A stretch of DNA of 5,632 bases from DATKYV01 sp035528275 (GTDB taxonomy: Bacteria > Acidobacteriota > Terriglobia > UBA7540), in NCBI GenBank assembly GCA_035528275.1, contig DATKYV010000337.1, forward strand, positions 1-5,632. The letters are read 5' to 3'. This document shows, one piece after another, positions 4,596-5,632 of this stretch. The notes below the pieces were generated by a model. The model was not told the DNA's origin. It did not search any database and was given only the letters and a program-made list of their open reading frames with translations. The translations under genes were made by a program, and so were the position numbers. Each line of letters begins with the position of its first letter. Position 1 is the stretch's first letter.

Positions 4596-5632
4596 TCAGG
4601 GAATCGATGGGCTCACAGATTGGGTGCCCTCGCCGCCACCGGCCAAGGCTGCCGCGATAGCCGCCGCGCCGCTGCCTGCACCCGCCAGGTAAAGCCAGCG
4701 CGTCGGGATTGTCCTGACTTCGGGTCCCGCCGGTTGGGGCATTGCGGGAGCGGGTGGCTGGGGAGCTACCCCAACTCTGCTCAGCACTCCGTCGGGGGAG
4801 ATGGCGACTTCTTCTCCGGCGGAAATGAAGACCGTCTGGACGCCGTCCAGATCGATGACACCCACCGATCCGGTGAGTGCCCTGACGCGTGCCGAACCGT
4901 CTGCGGCGCGCTGGATCTCAGCGGCCACGTTCTCGACGTCCGACTCGGGAATCACCACGAATTGGCCGATCCGGATCTGGAAGTTCGTCACCGGCTCCGT
5001 GGTTTTCAGACTGACAGCACCCTCGGTCAGGTTGGCGAAGTACCCAGACGGATTGAATGAAATCTGCGTTTGGGGGGAGATTAAGATGGTCCCTTTATCT
5101 GGGACTTCGAGCCCCGCACTGCCGCCGAGGCCGGTGCGCAGCGCATCTCCGGGATAGACCGTGGCGGTCTCCGGAACTCGAAAATCGTTGACCCAGACTT
5201 CCCCCGAGGCACGAAGTGAGCCGACCGGCTGCCGCTGGGGGACGAGAGGTAGCGAAAAAAGGGTCTCTGCCTTGTAGGCAGCCAGTTCGAACGGGCCGCC
5301 AATCGGCGCGGGCCCCACAACGAGTTGTGGGGAAGATACGGTCAGTCCGGAAGGCTGTCGCCCTGCCCGCGCGGGGGTGGCATCCGTCTGCTCCGCAAAC
5401 TCAAGGCCACTTCTACAGACATGGCTGCCAGCCATTCCATCGAGCAGCTTCAGCCCATAGCTTGGGGTGGAGAAGAGGAACGCGACGCTGCCGACGACCA
5501 GCAACAGACCCGCTAACGGAACTGCTTGGGCGAGGGGGTGAATGACCTCCTTCCAACGTGGGGGCGCATAACCGTGGCGACTTCTGAGGATGAATCCATA
5601 GTGCCGCCGGAAACAATCCGAGCAGCGGTAGG
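4596..5632 (-). CDS. Zinc-ribbon / FecR-like membrane-anchored protein (5' end off window)
   Basis: 344 residues are visible; the frame is open to the right edge, so the start is missing. A TTG at 5504 could be taken as the start, but in-frame sequence continues 42 codons further with recognisable content. That sequence is a 'YRCSDCFRRHYGF' zinc-knuckle half (visible residues 1-13), a basic linker, and a transmembrane segment 'PLAGLLLVVGSVAFLF' (about 38-53, nt 5519-5472). Visible residues about 137-282 resemble a FecR-type domain. They have 'VWVNDFRVPETATVYPGDALRTG', split here as VWVNDF (145-150) and YPGDALRTG (159-167), then 'ILISPQTQISF', a beta-rich stretch and 'FISAGEEVAISPDG'. A Pro-rich linker (290-302) leads to a second hydrophobic Gly/Ala-rich segment 'WLYLAGAGSG...' (312-333) and a short Ser-Pro tail. 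Similar zinc-ribbon/FecR proteins occur in Acidobacteriota. FecR domains elsewhere transmit envelope signals to sigma factors, but no sigma factor or TonB gene is visible here, so the function is unassigned. The TGA stop is at 4596-4598. Confidence 0.75.
   Translation of the reverse strand, partial: YRCSDCFRRHYGFILRSRHGYAPPRWKEVIHPLAQAVPLAGLLLVVGSVAFLFSTPSYGLKLLDGMAGSHVCRSGLEFAEQTDATPARAGRQPSGLTVSSPQLVVGPAPIGGPFELAAYKAETLFSLPLVPQRQPVGSLRASGEVWVNDFRVPETATVYPGDALRTGLGGSAGLEVPDKGTILISPQTQISFNPSGYFANLTEGAVSLKTTEPVTNFQIRIGQFVVIPESDVENVAAEIQRAADGSARVRALTGSVGVIDLDGVQTVFISAGEEVAISPDGVLSRVGVAPQPPAPAMPQPAGPEVRTIPTRWLYLAGAGSGAAAIAAALAGGGEGTQSVSPSIP

Noticed and set aside
4194..5060. Plus-strand ORF of 288 codons
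   Set aside because: It spans the N-terminus of the SDR, the intergenic region and the FecR-like gene antisense; Arg/Pro/Ser-rich composition without motifs indicates a shadow frame.

Overview
The window looks like chromosomal DNA of a high-GC, Gram-negative-type bacterium, most plausibly an Acidobacteriota member or a relative. The clues are the gene families: a secreted YVTN-propeller/phosphoesterase protein, a zinc-ribbon/FecR-like membrane protein ending in a Gly/Ala-rich segment and a Ser-Pro tail, and a bacterial DRG/Obg-like GTPase with a TGS domain. GC-rich third codon positions fit this. The assignment is inference from protein style, because there is no rRNA or marker gene here. No rRNA, tRNA, CRISPR array, transposase, phage gene or plasmid origin was seen.

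Layout, left to right. (1) Positions 1-1678, minus strand: the first 559 codons of a secreted beta-propeller protein that runs off the left edge just as its phosphoesterase domain begins. (2) 1679-1879: a divergent intergenic region with a near-palindrome. (3) 1880-3628, plus strand: three co-directional genes, namely the TGS-domain GTPase, a small secreted protein of unknown function, and a ribbon-helix-helix antitoxin-like protein with no visible toxin. A short array of ATTGA-centred repeats lies between the last two. (4) 3647-4378, minus strand: a complete classical short-chain dehydrogenase/reductase, convergent with the antitoxin-like gene across an 18-nt gap. (5) 4379-4595: an intergenic stretch with small inverted repeats. 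(6) 4596-5632, minus strand: a FecR-like membrane-anchored protein whose frame stays open to the right edge and picks up an N-terminal zinc-ribbon half. It is therefore longer than a first ATG/TTG call would suggest.

The two edge genes are open at the window boundary, so a search restricted to closed ORFs misses the first and truncates the second. There is no clear pathway linking the genes. The GTPase and the secreted protein may be co-transcribed (42-nt gap). The rest look like independent housekeeping or accessory genes. I find no strong case for a new multi-gene system. The items most worth a second look are the GTPase with an altered G3 motif, the orphan antitoxin-like protein, the zinc-ribbon/FecR fusion and the unassigned secreted protein.
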